Shown: in pieces, positions 29,239 to 38,242 of the stretch
Layout: each line of letters begins with the position of its first letter
How positions within the stretch are numbered: position 1 is the first letter of the stretch
DNA from: Methylobacterium sp. J-070
GTDB lineage: Bacteria; Pseudomonadota; Alphaproteobacteria; Rhizobiales; Beijerinckiaceae
Direction: 5' to 3'
NCBI RefSeq assembly: GCF_022829385.1
Contig: NZ_JAKSXX010000166.1
Span: forward strand, 1-64,000
Length of the DNA: 64,000 bases
Position numbers and translations under genes: made by a program
Notes under the pieces: generated by a model
The model's database searches: none
Seen by the model: the letters and a program-made list of their open reading frames with translations, nothing else
What the model was told of the DNA's origin: nothing

Positions 29239-29291
29239 GTCCGCGCGCTCTCCGCCAAACCGGGACTCGCTTCGGCGGAGAGCGCGCGGAC
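29239..29291. repeat. perfect 18-bp inverted repeat in the regB-phaZ divergent gap
   Basis: GTCCGCGCGCTCTCCGCC at 29239-29256 is the exact reverse complement of 29274-29291, with a 17-nt spacer. It lies in the 325-bp region (29105-29429) between the divergent regB and PHB depolymerase genes. It could be a large operator, a terminator separating the two transcripts, or a 5'-leader hairpin. Nothing else in the gap is recognisable. Confidence 0.75.
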
Positions 29292-29429
29292 GTCGTCCCG
29301 GCTAAGTCGCCGCGGCCGCGGGATGTTCCACCCCCGTCCAAGGTGGAGCATTATCGGCGCGATTCGGGTTGCAGGGAGCATGAGCCGCGCGGCGGGATGC
29401 CGGCGGCCGGACCGGACCGCGAGGTGACG

Positions 29430-30707
29430 ATGCTGCTGGCCTACTCGATGTACGAGGGTGCCCGCGCCCTGATGGCGCCGGCCCGGGTCGCCGCCGATCT
29501 GACGCGCTACGGGCTGCAGATGCCCGGCAATCCCCTCGCCTACGGACCCTACGCCCGCGCGGTGAGCGCCGGCTGCGAGATGTTCGAGCGCGTCACCCGC
29601 CAGTACGGCAAGCCCGCCTTCGGGTTCGCCGAGACCCTGGTCGACGGCAACCCGGTCCCGGTCACCGAGCGGGTGGTCTGGGAGCGGCCGTTCTGCCGCC
29701 TGATCGCCTTCGACCGCGCCTTCCCGACACCCCCCGCGGAGGCGCAGCCGAAGCTGCTGATCGTCGCGCCGATGTCGGGGCACTACGCGACGCTGCTGCG
29801 CGGCACCGTGGAGGCGATGCTGCCGAACCACCGGGTGTTCGTCACCGACTGGACCGACGCCCGGATGGTGCCGCTGCTCGCCGGGCACTTCGACCTCCAC
29901 GACTACGTCGACTATCTGCAGGAGATGTTCGCGGTCCTGGGGCCGGACCTGCACGTCATGGCCGTGTGCCAGCCGGCGGTGCCGGTGATCGCCGCGGTGG
30001 CGCTGATGGAGGCCGCCGACGAGCCCGCGGTGCCGACCTCGATGACCCTGATGGGCGGCCCGATCGACACGCGCCGCTCGCCCACCGCGGTGAACTGCCT
30101 CGCGCAGGAGCGCGGCCAGACCTGGTTCGAGCGCAACACGATCAGCCTCGTCCCGCCGATCTACCCGGGGGCGTGGCGCCGGGTCTATCCGGGCTTCCTG
30201 CAGCTGTCGGGCTTCATGGCGATGAACCTCGACCGCCACGTCACCGCCCATTCGGACATGTTCGATCATCTGGTGAAGGGCGACGGGGACTCTGCCGAGA
30301 AGCACCGGGAGTTCTACGACGAGTACCTCGCGGTGATGGATCTGACCGCCGAGTACTACCTGCAGACCGTGCAGACCGTGTTCGTGGACCACGCCCTGCC
30401 GAAGGGCCGCATGACCCACCGGGGCCTGCCGGTCGACCTGGGGGCGATCCGCCGCTGCGCGATCCTGGCGGTCGAGGGCGAGAACGACGACATCTCGGGC
30501 GTCGGCCAGACCAAGGCGGCGCTGGACCTGACGCCGAACCTGCCGGAGGCGCGCAAGGCCTACCACCTCCAGGCCGGCGTCGGCCATTACGGCGTGTTCA
30601 ACGGCTCCCGCTACCGGTCGGTGATCGCCCCCCGCATCGCCGCCTTCATCCGCACCATGCAGGCGGCCCCGGGGGCCCGGGGCGGCCACCTGCGCCAAGT
30701 GAGCTGA
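29430..30707 (+). CDS. phaZ: intracellular polyhydroxybutyrate depolymerase
   Basis: A cytosolic alpha/beta-hydrolase of 425 residues that would degrade native intracellular PHB granules. It starts MLLAYSMYEGARALMAPARV, typical of the family, with a lipase-box-like VCQPAVP containing a cysteine nucleophile (C180) in place of serine, as in the PhaZ1-type depolymerases. Further family blocks are RPFCRLIAFDRAFP, RVFVTDWTDARMVPLLAGHF and CAILAVEGENDDISGVGQT near the catalytic aspartate, with QAGVGHYGVFNGSRYR for the histidine. GAGG precedes the ATG; a GTG two codons earlier is possible. It is divergent from regB. Confidence 0.93.
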   Translation: MLLAYSMYEGARALMAPARVAADLTRYGLQMPGNPLAYGPYARAVSAGCEMFERVTRQYGKPAFGFAETLVDGNPVPVTERVVWERPFCRLIAFDRAFPTPPAEAQPKLLIVAPMSGHYATLLRGTVEAMLPNHRVFVTDWTDARMVPLLAGHFDLHDYVDYLQEMFAVLGPDLHVMAVCQPAVPVIAAVALMEAADEPAVPTSMTLMGGPIDTRRSPTAVNCLAQERGQTWFERNTISLVPPIYPGAWRRVYPGFLQLSGFMAMNLDRHVTAHSDMFDHLVKGDGDSAEKHREFYDEYLAVMDLTAEYYLQTVQTVFVDHALPKGRMTHRGLPVDLGAIRRCAILAVEGENDDISGVGQTKAALDLTPNLPEARKAYHLQAGVGHYGVFNGSRYRSVIAPRIAAFIRTMQAAPGARGGHLRQVS

Positions 30708-30863
30708 GACGGCTTCCGGTCGAGGATCCCGGCACCGCCGTCCCGGCGGGCGGAGCGCGGCAATCCCGGGGCGCCGCCTCCGCCGAAGGGGCCCGGCCCG
30801 GGGTCGCCGCGCCCGTGACGACGGCGCGGGGCGCGTCGACCGGAGCCCCCGGACGGAACCGCC

Positions 30864-32639
30864 TCACGCCGCCAGGGCCAGCCCCTCGTCCTCGTCGGAT
30901 TCCGCCGCCATGAACTGGGCCCGGGCGAGCTCGGCGAAGCGGCCGCCCTCGGCCACCAGCTGGTCGAAGGTGCCGGCCTCCACGATCCGGCCCTCGTCGA
31001 ACACCAGGATGCGGTCGGCGTCGCGGATCGTGGCGAGGCGGTGGGCGATCACGAAGGTGGTCCGCCCCTCCATCACGGTCTCCAGCGCGCCCTGGAGCTT
31101 GCGCTCGGTGGCGGCGTCCAGCGCCGAGGTCGCCTCGTCGAGGATCAGGATCGGCGGGTTCTTCAGGAGCGCCCGGGCGATCGAGAGCCGCTGGCGCTCG
31201 CCCCCCGACAGGGACCGGCCGCGCTCGCCGATCACCGTGTCGAGCCCGTCGGGCTGGCGCGCCATGAAGGCGCTGGCCTGGGCGCGCTCCAGCGCGTCGA
31301 GCATCTCGGCATCGGTGGCGTCGGGGCAGCCGACCTGGAGGTTCTCGCGGATCGAGCGGGCGAACAGCATCGGCTCCTGGAACACCACGCCGATGTTGTG
31401 GCGCAGGCTCGAGAGGCCGACGTCGCGGATGTCCATCCCGTCGATGCGGATCGACCCGGAGGCCGGATCGAAGCTGCGGTGCAGCAGGCCGAGCGTCGTC
31501 GACTTGCCCGAGCCGGTGGTGCCGACCAGCGCGATCGTCTCGCCGGGCCGCGCCGAGAACGAGACGCCGTCGAGCGCCCGCCGGCGGCCATCGTACGAGA
31601 AGGCGACGTCCTCGAAGGTGACCTCGCCCTCGAAGCGCGCGACCTGCCGGGCATGCGGCCGGTCGGCCACCGCCGGGACGGTGTCGTAGATCTCGAAGAA
31701 CTCGGCGATCTTGGGCGCCTGCTGGAACAGGCCGTTGACGAAGCCGACCACGTGGTCGAGGCGCGCCACGAAGGCGGTGGCGAGGCTCATGAAGGCCACG
31801 ACCTCGCCCACCGTGGTGGTGCCGGCCTGGTAGAGCCAGATGCCGGTGACGAAGATCGCCGTCATCGTGATGGTCGCCGACGCCCGGGTCGCCACGTTGG
31901 CGAGCGCCCACCAGGACAGGACCGGGATCTGCGCGGCGAGCAGGTTGGTGATAATGCCGCGCATCGCGTCCTTCTCGGCCTTGGCGCGGGTGAAGGACTG
32001 GATCACCGCGACGTTGCCGAGGGCGTCGGACGCATGGGCGGCGAGCCCCGAATTGAACTCCTCGACCTGCCCCTGGAGGGTCTCGGTCCGGCGCATCACG
32101 AAGATGGTGAGCGCCGTGAAGGCCAGCACCAGCACCACCAGGATCGAGCCGAGCTGCCAGTTGATGAACAGCGTCATCGGCAGGAGCACGCCGAGCGACA
32201 CCAGCGCCACGAGGTGGTCGCGGAAGAAGCCGAGCCACAGCCAGGCCATGCCGTTGGTGCCCTCCAGCATCGCCTTCAGGACCCGGCCCGAATGGTTGGC
32301 CGAGTGGAAGGCCAGCGGCAGGTCGAGCACGTGCTCGAAGTAGCTCGCCATCGACGACAGGCGGTTGCGGTGGGCCAGCCGGTCGGCGTGGAGCGCGATG
32401 AACACGCCCGCCGCGATGGTGAAGAAGCCGAACGCCACCCAGGCGGCGAGCAGGGGCAGCATGGTGCCCATGGCGTCGCCGCCGCGCTTGAGGTGGGTCA
32501 GCTGGTCGATGATGCGGCCCATCAGCAGCGGCTCGGCGAAGGCCGCCACCGCCAGCACGAGGTTGGTGGCGGCCAGACCGATGGCCAGCCGCCGTTCCGC
32601 CTTCAGGAAACCCAGGACCCGCCCGTACAGACGAACCAT
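30864..32639 (-). CDS. ndvA: cyclic beta-1,2-glucan ABC exporter (NdvA/ChvA type)
   Basis: A half-size ABC exporter of 591 residues, close to the usual length of ChvA/NdvA. An N-terminal membrane domain with six helices (about 20-300) is followed by the ATPase: Walker [15 protein letters not shown]-loop [16 protein letters not shown], signature [16 protein letters not shown], Walker [13 protein letters not shown] and switch histidine FVIAHRL. The membrane-domain segment [20 protein letters not shown] and the linker [16 protein letters not shown] match glucan exporters specifically. The ATG at 32639 gives [17 protein letters not shown]. No glucan synthase is in the window, so the substrate is inferred from family resemblance; a general lipid/polysaccharide exporter is the alternative. 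Confidence 0.82.
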   Translation of the reverse strand: MVRLYGRVLGFLKAERRLAIGLAATNLVLAVAAFAEPLLMGRIIDQLTHLKRGGDAMGTMLPLLAAWVAFGFFTIAAGVFIALHADRLAHRNRLSSMASYFEHVLDLPLAFHSANHSGRVLKAMLEGTNGMAWLWLGFFRDHLVALVSLGVLLPMTLFINWQLGSILVVLVLAFTALTIFVMRRTETLQGQVEEFNSGLAAHASDALGNVAVIQSFTRAKAEKDAMRGIITNLLAAQIPVLSWWALANVATRASATITMTAIFVTGIWLYQAGTTTVGEVVAFMSLATAFVARLDHVVGFVNGLFQQAPKIAEFFEIYDTVPAVADRPHARQVARFEGEVTFEDVAFSYDGRRRALDGVSFSARPGETIALVGTTGSGKSTTLGLLHRSFDPASGSIRIDGMDIRDVGLSSLRHNIGVVFQEPMLFARSIRENLQVGCPDATDAEMLDALERAQASAFMARQPDGLDTVIGERGRSLSGGERQRLSIARALLKNPPILILDEATSALDAATERKLQGALETVMEGRTTFVIAHRLATIRDADRILVFDEGRIVEAGTFDQLVAEGGRFAELARAQFMAAESDEDEGLALAA

Positions 32640-32920
32640 CACCACCGCTCCGCCACCCTCGCGCGGCCCGTGTGACCCGGGTCCTGCGCCTCGACCTGAG
32701 GGTTCCGCGCGGCCGGCACCCGCGCCGATTCCCCGCAAACCCCTCGTACGACAGGGCTATGCCAGGCTTTGCCTGAACGCGCGATGACGGGCCGACACAG
32801 GGTCGAAATGACCTTCTTTACCGTTCGTTCAGCAAGGTTTCCTAACCCTGTGGACTACCCGGCCGTTTTCCATCCCGGGTTCCGGTTTTCCTGAACGATT
32901 CGGCATCGGGCCCCCGCCTC

Positions 32921-33694
32921 ATGGATCTCGCAACCGCACTCGGCCTGCTCTCGGGCCTCGGCGTCGTGGTCGGGCTGATCATGCTCGACGGCGGTCATTT
33001 CGGCGCCTACCTGTCCGAGCACGCCGTGGTGGTGGTGTTCGGCGGTGCCACCGCGGCCACGATGATCCGCTTCCCGTTCTCGGTGATCATGCACGGCCTG
33101 CCCATGGGCCTGCGCTTCGCCTTCATGATGCGCTCGGTGAAGCCCCAGGAGCTGATCGAGGAGATCACCAAGATCGCCGACGTGGTCCGCAAGTCGGGCC
33201 CGATGGCGCTGGAGAACATGGAGATCTCCGACCCGTTCCTGGCCCAGGGCGCGCGCTACATCGCCGACGGCTACGACCGCGAGTTCATCCGCGACACGAT
33301 GGAGCGGGACCGCGATAACTTCCTGATGCATCTCGACGAGGGCTCGAAGGTCTACCGGGCCTACGGCGACTGCGCCCCGGCCTGGGGCATGATCGGCACC
33401 ATCCTCGGCATGGTGGCGATGTTCGCCAACATGTCCGACCCCTCGAAGCTCGGCCCCGCCATGGCGACCGCCCTGCTCGCCACCCTGTACGGCGCCGTGA
33501 TCGCCAACCTGATCACCCTGCCGCTCGCCGACAAGCTGCACGTCAAGCTCGAGGAGGAGGACGTCTCGCGCTCGCTGATCATCGACGGCATCCTGATGAT
33601 CCGGGACCAGAAGAGCCCGACCCTCGTGCGCGAGATGCTGGTCGCCTACCTGCCGCACAACCACCGCGAGGCGCTGCTGGAACAGGCCGCCTGA
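32921..33694 (+). CDS. motA: flagellar motor stator protein MotA
   Basis: A stator subunit of 257 residues with four membrane helices: two at the N-terminus (GLLSGLGVVVGLIML and VVVVFGGATAATMI) and two after the cytoplasmic domain (APAWGMIGTILGMVAMF and MATALLATLYGAVIANLITLPLADKL). The PomA/MotA-specific blocks DPFLAQGARYIADGYD and the GMIGTILGMV motif are present. The short form (about 255 residues) is the PomA-like subgroup. It is followed one base later by motB. No other flagellar genes are in the window. It is divergent from the glucan exporter; the ATG at 32921 lacks an obvious ribosome-binding site. Confidence 0.9.
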   Translation: MDLATALGLLSGLGVVVGLIMLDGGHFGAYLSEHAVVVVFGGATAATMIRFPFSVIMHGLPMGLRFAFMMRSVKPQELIEEITKIADVVRKSGPMALENMEISDPFLAQGARYIADGYDREFIRDTMERDRDNFLMHLDEGSKVYRAYGDCAPAWGMIGTILGMVAMFANMSDPSKLGPAMATALLATLYGAVIANLITLPLADKLHVKLEEEDVSRSLIIDGILMIRDQKSPTLVREMLVAYLPHNHREALLEQAA

Positions 33695-33695
33695 G

Positions 33696-34529
33696 ATGGC
33701 CAAGAAGAAGCGCGGCGGCGCGCATGGCGGCCACGGCTGGTTCGTCACCTTCGCCGACCTGATGGCCCTGCTGATGAGCTTCTTCGTGATGGTCGCGGCG
33801 TATTCGACGCAGGATCAGAAGAAGATGCAGATGGTGGCGGGCTCCATGCGCGACGCCTTCGGCGTCAACAAGGAGTCGAAGTTCGCCGGCATCATCGAGA
33901 CCGATGGTCTGCCGGCGGCCGACCACGTCAAGTACCTGCGCGACATCCCCCCCGAGCAGGCCACCGACCGCACCACGCCGCCGCGGCTCAACAAGAGCAG
34001 CGAGTTCGGCCTGACCGACACCGGCGAGCCGGAGAATTTCGGCCTCGCGGCGGCCTCCCTGCGGCAGGCGCTGCAGAGCCTGCCGGATTTCGCCGAATTG
34101 TCGAAGAACGTGGTGATCGCCCGGACCGAGCAGGGTCTCGACGTGTCGATCGTCGATCAGGACGGGCGCTCGATGTTCCCGGAGGGCTCGACCCGACCCA
34201 ACGAGCGCACGCGGCGGCTCCTGGAGAAGCTCGGCCCGGCGCTCCGCCAGATGCCGAACCGCATCGCCATCACGGGCTACACCGCGACGGACCGGCCCGG
34301 GCAGCGCCCGGCGGCGCCCCCCTGGGAACTCTCCGCGGGACGCGCCGTCACCGTCCGGGAGGTCCTGGCCGGCTCGGGCGTGCCCGACGACCGGTTCGCC
34401 TCGGTCTCCGGGAAGGCCGATACCGAGCCGATGTTCCCCGACAACCCCTACATGCCGGCCAATCGGCGCGTGACGGTGACGCTGCTCAAGGAGGCGCCGC
34501 CGGTGCCGAACGTGAAGGGCCTGCCGTGA
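33696..34529 (+). CDS. motB: flagellar motor stator protein MotB (OmpA-type peptidoglycan-binding)
   Basis: The partner stator subunit, 277 residues. A basic N-terminus (MAKKKRGG) is followed by the single membrane helix WFVTFADLMALLMSFFVMV with the proton-carrying aspartate (D21). The plug-like segment follows. The periplasmic OmpA domain (about 150-265) includes VDQDGRSMFPEGS, ITGYTATDRPG, ELSAGRAVTVREVLAGSGV and the NRRVTVTLL end that binds peptidoglycan. Spacing of one base from motA implies coupled translation. Its end is 18 bp from the end of the convergent membrane protein gene. Confidence 0.9.
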   Translation: MAKKKRGGAHGGHGWFVTFADLMALLMSFFVMVAAYSTQDQKKMQMVAGSMRDAFGVNKESKFAGIIETDGLPAADHVKYLRDIPPEQATDRTTPPRLNKSSEFGLTDTGEPENFGLAAASLRQALQSLPDFAELSKNVVIARTEQGLDVSIVDQDGRSMFPEGSTRPNERTRRLLEKLGPALRQMPNRIAITGYTATDRPGQRPAAPPWELSAGRAVTVREVLAGSGVPDDRFASVSGKADTEPMFPDNPYMPANRRVTVTLLKEAPPVPNVKGLP

Positions 34530-34547
34530 GGGCACGCGCCCTGCGCC

Positions 34548-35906
34548 TCACCCGACCGCCTGCAGCCCCCCCTCGAAATCCTTCCGCCGGGCGTCGGTGA
34601 CCTTGCCGTCGGTGAGCTTGCCGTCGATGCCCTTGCCGTCGACCTCCTCGGCCGGCCCGGAGACCGCGACGACATCCCCGTGGGCGTTCCGGTCGTTCAA
34701 GCGGCAATTGATGACGTCCCAGATCTGCCGCAGCCGGCGGACATGGAGATCGTCCCGGATGTAGCTCAGCATGGCGTCGAGCTCGAAGCGCTCGTCCAGC
34801 CGCACCTCGCTGTTGCCGTCCGCCCTGTCCACGCTCTCCGACGAGACGCGGATGTCGCCCTCGAAGCTTCCGGCGTCCTCCAGCAAGACGGCCGTGACCC
34901 TTTGGGCGACATAGGGATTCCGGATGCACCGCTCGAGATCGAATATGGTGCGGATGCTCAGTCTCCTCAGCGCCAGGACCTTGGACGGCCCGACCGCGAG
35001 GATCAGCTGCGCCTGGGCGACCCAGTCGATCACCTCGTAGAGGCCGTAGGGAGTCTCGACGAAGATCTGGATGGGGTTCATCGTCGCGAGATTCTGCACA
35101 TCCTGAATCTCGAACTCCCCGAGCCGCAGCTTCATGAACGGGTCGATGCCCAGGATCATGTCGAGGGGCAGTTCCTCCTGCAGCCTCTTGCTCTCCTCCG
35201 CGACCCGCCGCAGCCGGATCCAGGGGAATTTCGCCACCAGCGCCCGGATGAACAGATCGGGGACGAGGCCGATCACGAATGCCATCGCGATGGCGAGATT
35301 CGCCCCCAGTTCGCCCAAGCGCTTGAGATCGAACAGATGCGCGTGCCACACGGCCGCGCTCACCGACAGCGCCAGGAGGAGATGGAACACGGCATGGAAG
35401 AACGAGATCGGCGAGAGATCGAAATTCGAGATCCGCCGGATGAGATACTGGATGGTATAAATATAACCGGCAATGAAACTGTACGCTAACGATCCGATGA
35501 TCGTATTCTGGGGATCGGTGAAATAATTTTCCCGCAGGCTGAGCGAGCTGCCGTCCCGCTGGTGGAACCCCATGCTGAAGCAGATGCAACAGATCAGCAC
35601 GTAGGTCACCACCGGAAACAGGTAGAAGATGAACGATTGCGGATTCTCGTCGCCATCCTCTCGCTTGGGCTTGGCTTCCGGGTCGTATTTGTATTTCACC
35701 AGCTCGAAAGACGGAAGTATGATCTTCCGACCGTCGACCGTGGCGAAGCTGAAGAGCCGCTCCAGATCGACCACGATCTCCCGTCGACTGAGCCTGATGT
35801 TCCTGCGGCCGACGAAGATCCCGATCGGGACCATGAGACTCAGCAGGAAAATGACGATGAGAAGGAATTCAAGTTCTGCGTGCTGAGAAATCAGATCACC
35901 GAACAT
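34548..35906 (-). CDS. multi-pass membrane protein of unknown family, relatively AT-rich
   Basis: A 452-residue protein I do not recognise. Five hydrophobic segments are visible at about 12-33, 92-114, 136-157, 169-188 and 200-221, with a soluble loop at 34-91 and a soluble C-terminal half from 222. Residues about 303-330 ([20 protein letters not shown]) resemble a helix-hairpin-helix element with a GxSK turn. The tail has short repeats of [16 protein letters not shown]. Codon use and composition are less GC-rich than neighbours, notably at 35400-35720, which suggests later acquisition. The ATG at 35906 opens [14 protein letters not shown]. It overlaps no neighbour and is convergent with motB. 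Confidence 0.75.
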   Translation of the reverse strand: MFGDLISQHAELEFLLIVIFLLSLMVPIGIFVGRRNIRLSRREIVVDLERLFSFATVDGRKIILPSFELVKYKYDPEAKPKREDGDENPQSFIFYLFPVVTYVLICCICFSMGFHQRDGSSLSLRENYFTDPQNTIIGSLAYSFIAGYIYTIQYLIRRISNFDLSPISFFHAVFHLLLALSVSAAVWHAHLFDLKRLGELGANLAIAMAFVIGLVPDLFIRALVAKFPWIRLRRVAEESKRLQEELPLDMILGIDPFMKLRLGEFEIQDVQNLATMNPIQIFVETPYGLYEVIDWVAQAQLILAVGPSKVLALRRLSIRTIFDLERCIRNPYVAQRVTAVLLEDAGSFEGDIRVSSESVDRADGNSEVRLDERFELDAMLSYIRDDLHVRRLRQIWDVINCRLNDRNAHGDVVAVSGPAEEVDGKGIDGKLTDGKVTDARRKDFEGGLQAVG

Positions 35907-36324
35907 CGGCAGGGATTCCTCGATGGGTGGATCGTTGTACTGATTCCACCGGCCCCGAGGCGGGTCAACATCCCTTTGGAGGATGCCAATATGGACTTTT
36001 GACGTTTGGATCTTTCGATCGCCTGCGATGGACTTCCCCGCGCGTGACGACGCGGCGCGTGTCCGGCGCAGGGGCCGGTCGGTTCGGCGTCGGACCAGCC
36101 GGCCTCGGCGGGGAGAGTGCGCGGCGTCGATGATCCGACCCGCGGCCTCGACCCTCGGGCGTCATCGCCGGGTCGTCGAGACGCCCTCGCCCGCCCGGCC
36201 GCGAACCCCGTTCACCCGCGACCGGATCGAACCGTTCTGCCCGGCGCGCCCCGTGCCGGACATCGCGCGGGGTTCCGATCGCCCCCTGTCGGCGCGAGGG
36301 CGCCGGCAGGGGGCGAGGCCGGTT
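35907..36324. other. intergenic gap upstream of the orphan membrane protein
   Basis: A 418-bp gap. The AT-richer part (35907-36020) probably contains the promoter of the membrane-protein gene. The rest is GC-rich without a credible gene on either strand. The porin terminator hairpin (annotated separately) occupies 36281-36314. Confidence 0.4.
36281..36314 (-). terminator. long stem-loop after the porin gene
   Basis: GCCCCCTGTCGGCGC pairs with GCGCCGGCAGGGGGC (one mismatch in 15) around a GAGG loop, 10 bases beyond the porin stop codon. There is no T-run on the minus strand, so it may act as an imperfect terminator or 3'-end protector. Confidence 0.6.
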
Positions 36325-37818
36325 TCAGAAGGTGACGCCGCTCTTCACGCCGAAGACGACCACGTCCTCGCGCCGGTTGATGCCGCCGGGGCGGTTCACG
36401 AACTGGATGTTCGGACGGATCACCACGTCCGGCGTCAGAGCGAGGCTGTAGAACACCTCCAGCACGCGCTCGTAGCCGGGGATCGGCTGGTAGGTGCCGC
36501 CGAAGGCGTTCGCCGCCGCAATGCCCCGCGCGGCCGCGGAACTGGCATGCGACTGGCCGATCGCGACGCCGATCCAATCGGAGGGGCGGGCATCCCAGAA
36601 GCCCTTGTAGACGAGGCCCAGCGTCTCCTGCTCGTCGAGGGGCGACGTGCGCGGATCCGCGAAGGTCACCCGGAGGAAGGCGGACAGGTTGCGGGTGGGC
36701 TCGTCGGGGTTCGGCCGGTAGAGTTCCTGCACCGCCACGCCGTAGACGCCGCTGCGCTCCTGATGGCCGAGGGGGAGCCCGCCGTACAGGCTGAGGGGGA
36801 GCCGCGCGGTGTTGTAGTAGAGGTCGGGTCCGCCCGCCGTCTGGTACCAGCCGCCGACCGTGTAGCTGCCCCGGTAGTTGAACGGGCCGAAGGTCGGGAA
36901 CACGGCGCCTTCGAGGATCGCCAGGGCGCCGGTCGCCCCGGTCGGGTCGAAGTTGAACCCGTCATCGAGATCGCGCCGGTTCACTTGGTAGACGCCGGCC
37001 TGGATGTATCCGGTCTCCAAGTTTCCGAGCCGCAGACGCGCCGCATATTGTGAGATCGGCCAGTTGTACCAGTAGTTCCCGACGAGGTTGCCCGGCTGGT
37101 TGCCGCAGAAGGTCAGGTTCTGGAACTCGCAGGCGAAGCCGGCGAAATCGGACCCGACCGGCATGCGTCCGAACTTGAGATCGACGTACCGGCCGAATTG
37201 CTGGTCGTACGACAGCGTGGTCAGGCGGGGAATGTTGCCCCGGCCGTAGACTTCCTCCGTCTGCTGAAGGAGGCCGAGATGCGCGTCGATCGGCAGGCTG
37301 CGCCCGAAGCGCTGGGTGAAGACGAAGTTCATGGTGCCGCCTTCGACACCCGCGAGCTGATCCATGTCGGCCGCGCCCTTGAGGACGAACTGCCCGCTGC
37401 CCCGCAGCTGCTGGCGCGTTCCACCCTGGAGATTGGTGCCGACCTCGTAATCGACGCCGGCATCGACACGGATGCCGGCCCGGAAGAGGTCGTCGCGCAG
37501 GCCGCCGAGATTGCCGAACAGCCCCCATTTCGGCGCGGCGGCGCGGGTGTCGAGGCTGCCGCCGGGGGCGAGGTTGGGGTTGGTCGCCGTCGCCGGCCGG
37601 GCCAGCGGGAGCCCCGCGACGGGCGGGCGGCGCGCGGGCCGGGCACGGCGCGCGCGGACCGGCCGTGCCAGTCCCTCGGGCACGTTCGTCACGGCGGCGG
37701 GACCGGTGGGCTGCACCTCCTGCGCATGAAGGCCGGGCGTCCAGAGGAGCCCGTGCGCGACGACGGCGCCGAGCATCAGCGCCCTGCCTCTGCCGAACGT
37801 AAGAGTTTCATTGATCAT
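36325..37818 (-). CDS. carbohydrate-selective porin, OprB family
   Basis: An outer-membrane porin of 497 residues. The signal peptide is at about 9-32 (ALMLGAVVAHGLLWTPGLHAQ), followed by a Pro/Arg-rich linker and the OprB-type barrel: WGLFGNLGGLRDDLFRAGI, a FVLKGAADMDQLAG segment, LKFGRMPVGSDFA and CEFQNLTFCGNQPGNLVG. The C-terminus GVKSGVTF ends in phenylalanine, the outer-membrane insertion signal. The ATG at 37818 has GGGGGAAG upstream. The AT-rich leader (37865-37910) contains TATAAT on the minus strand, a plausible -10. It neighbours the decayed xylose locus, so sugar uptake for that pathway is an attractive inference. Confidence 0.88.
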   Translation of the reverse strand: MINETLTFGRGRALMLGAVVAHGLLWTPGLHAQEVQPTGPAAVTNVPEGLARPVRARRARPARRPPVAGLPLARPATATNPNLAPGGSLDTRAAAPKWGLFGNLGGLRDDLFRAGIRVDAGVDYEVGTNLQGGTRQQLRGSGQFVLKGAADMDQLAGVEGGTMNFVFTQRFGRSLPIDAHLGLLQQTEEVYGRGNIPRLTTLSYDQQFGRYVDLKFGRMPVGSDFAGFACEFQNLTFCGNQPGNLVGNYWYNWPISQYAARLRLGNLETGYIQAGVYQVNRRDLDDGFNFDPTGATGALAILEGAVFPTFGPFNYRGSYTVGGWYQTAGGPDLYYNTARLPLSLYGGLPLGHQERSGVYGVAVQELYRPNPDEPTRNLSAFLRVTFADPRTSPLDEQETLGLVYKGFWDARPSDWIGVAIGQSHASSAAARGIAAANAFGGTYQPIPGYERVLEVFYSLALTPDVVIRPNIQFVNRPGGINRREDVVVFGVKSGVTF

Positions 37819-37975
37819 GGTCTTCCCCCAGCCTCTGAAATGCAATTTTGGCTTTTATTCTTTGTCTTCGTCTGACATTGTTATTATTATAGGTATAAAT
37901 TCAGACACGAGGCCGAGAATGGCCTACGCTCCCGATCTTTAGACCGGTCACGTCGTGCTTGACGGAATCAATGCC

Positions 37976-38242
37976 TCAGATTGTCTTAGCGTATGCTGCG
38001 ACGTCGAGCCAAACAGCTAGAAGAAGAATCGTTCCTTTGACGATCATCTGCCAGTAACTGTCGAGGCTGAGCATCGACATGCCGTTGTCAAGGCTCGCCA
38101 TCAGGAGGGCGCCGACCAGGGCCCCCACGACGGTGCCCGCCCCGCCCCGCATGGGGGTGCCGCCGATCACGCAGGACGCGATGGCGTCGAGTTCCTGCAG
38201 GCTGCCGGCCGAGGGGGATCCGGCCGCGAGACGCGCGGTCGT
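37976..38242 (-). pseudogene. xylH: remnant of xylose ABC transporter permease XylH (C-terminal part only)
   Basis: Only about 88 C-terminal residues of a sugar permease remain: [18 protein letters not shown], then [40 protein letters not shown] and [20 protein letters not shown]. This matches the last two helices of XylH-type permeases, which are normally about 390 residues. The frame continues upstream not into XylH but directly into the end of a SMP-30/xylonolactonase sequence ([14 protein letters not shown]), so a deletion has joined the two genes. A GTG at 38170 could start a 64-residue product, but it would be a non-functional fragment. Confidence 0.85.

Noticed and set aside
27699-30698. 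A 999-residue minus-strand open frame covering phaZ and running through the regB region
   Set aside because: It is antisense to phaZ and an alternate frame of regB; neither half has recognisable domains.
32921-34529. ExbB/ExbD or TolQ/TolR instead of MotA/MotB
   Set aside because: The first protein has the PomA-type four-helix layout and the second carries the plug segment and a full OmpA peptidoglycan-binding domain, which ExbD/TolR lack.
37976-38170. A stand-alone 64-residue membrane protein gene
   Set aside because: The sequence is exactly the C-terminal end of XylH permeases and its frame continues upstream into more XylH sequence, so it is better called a pseudogene fragment.
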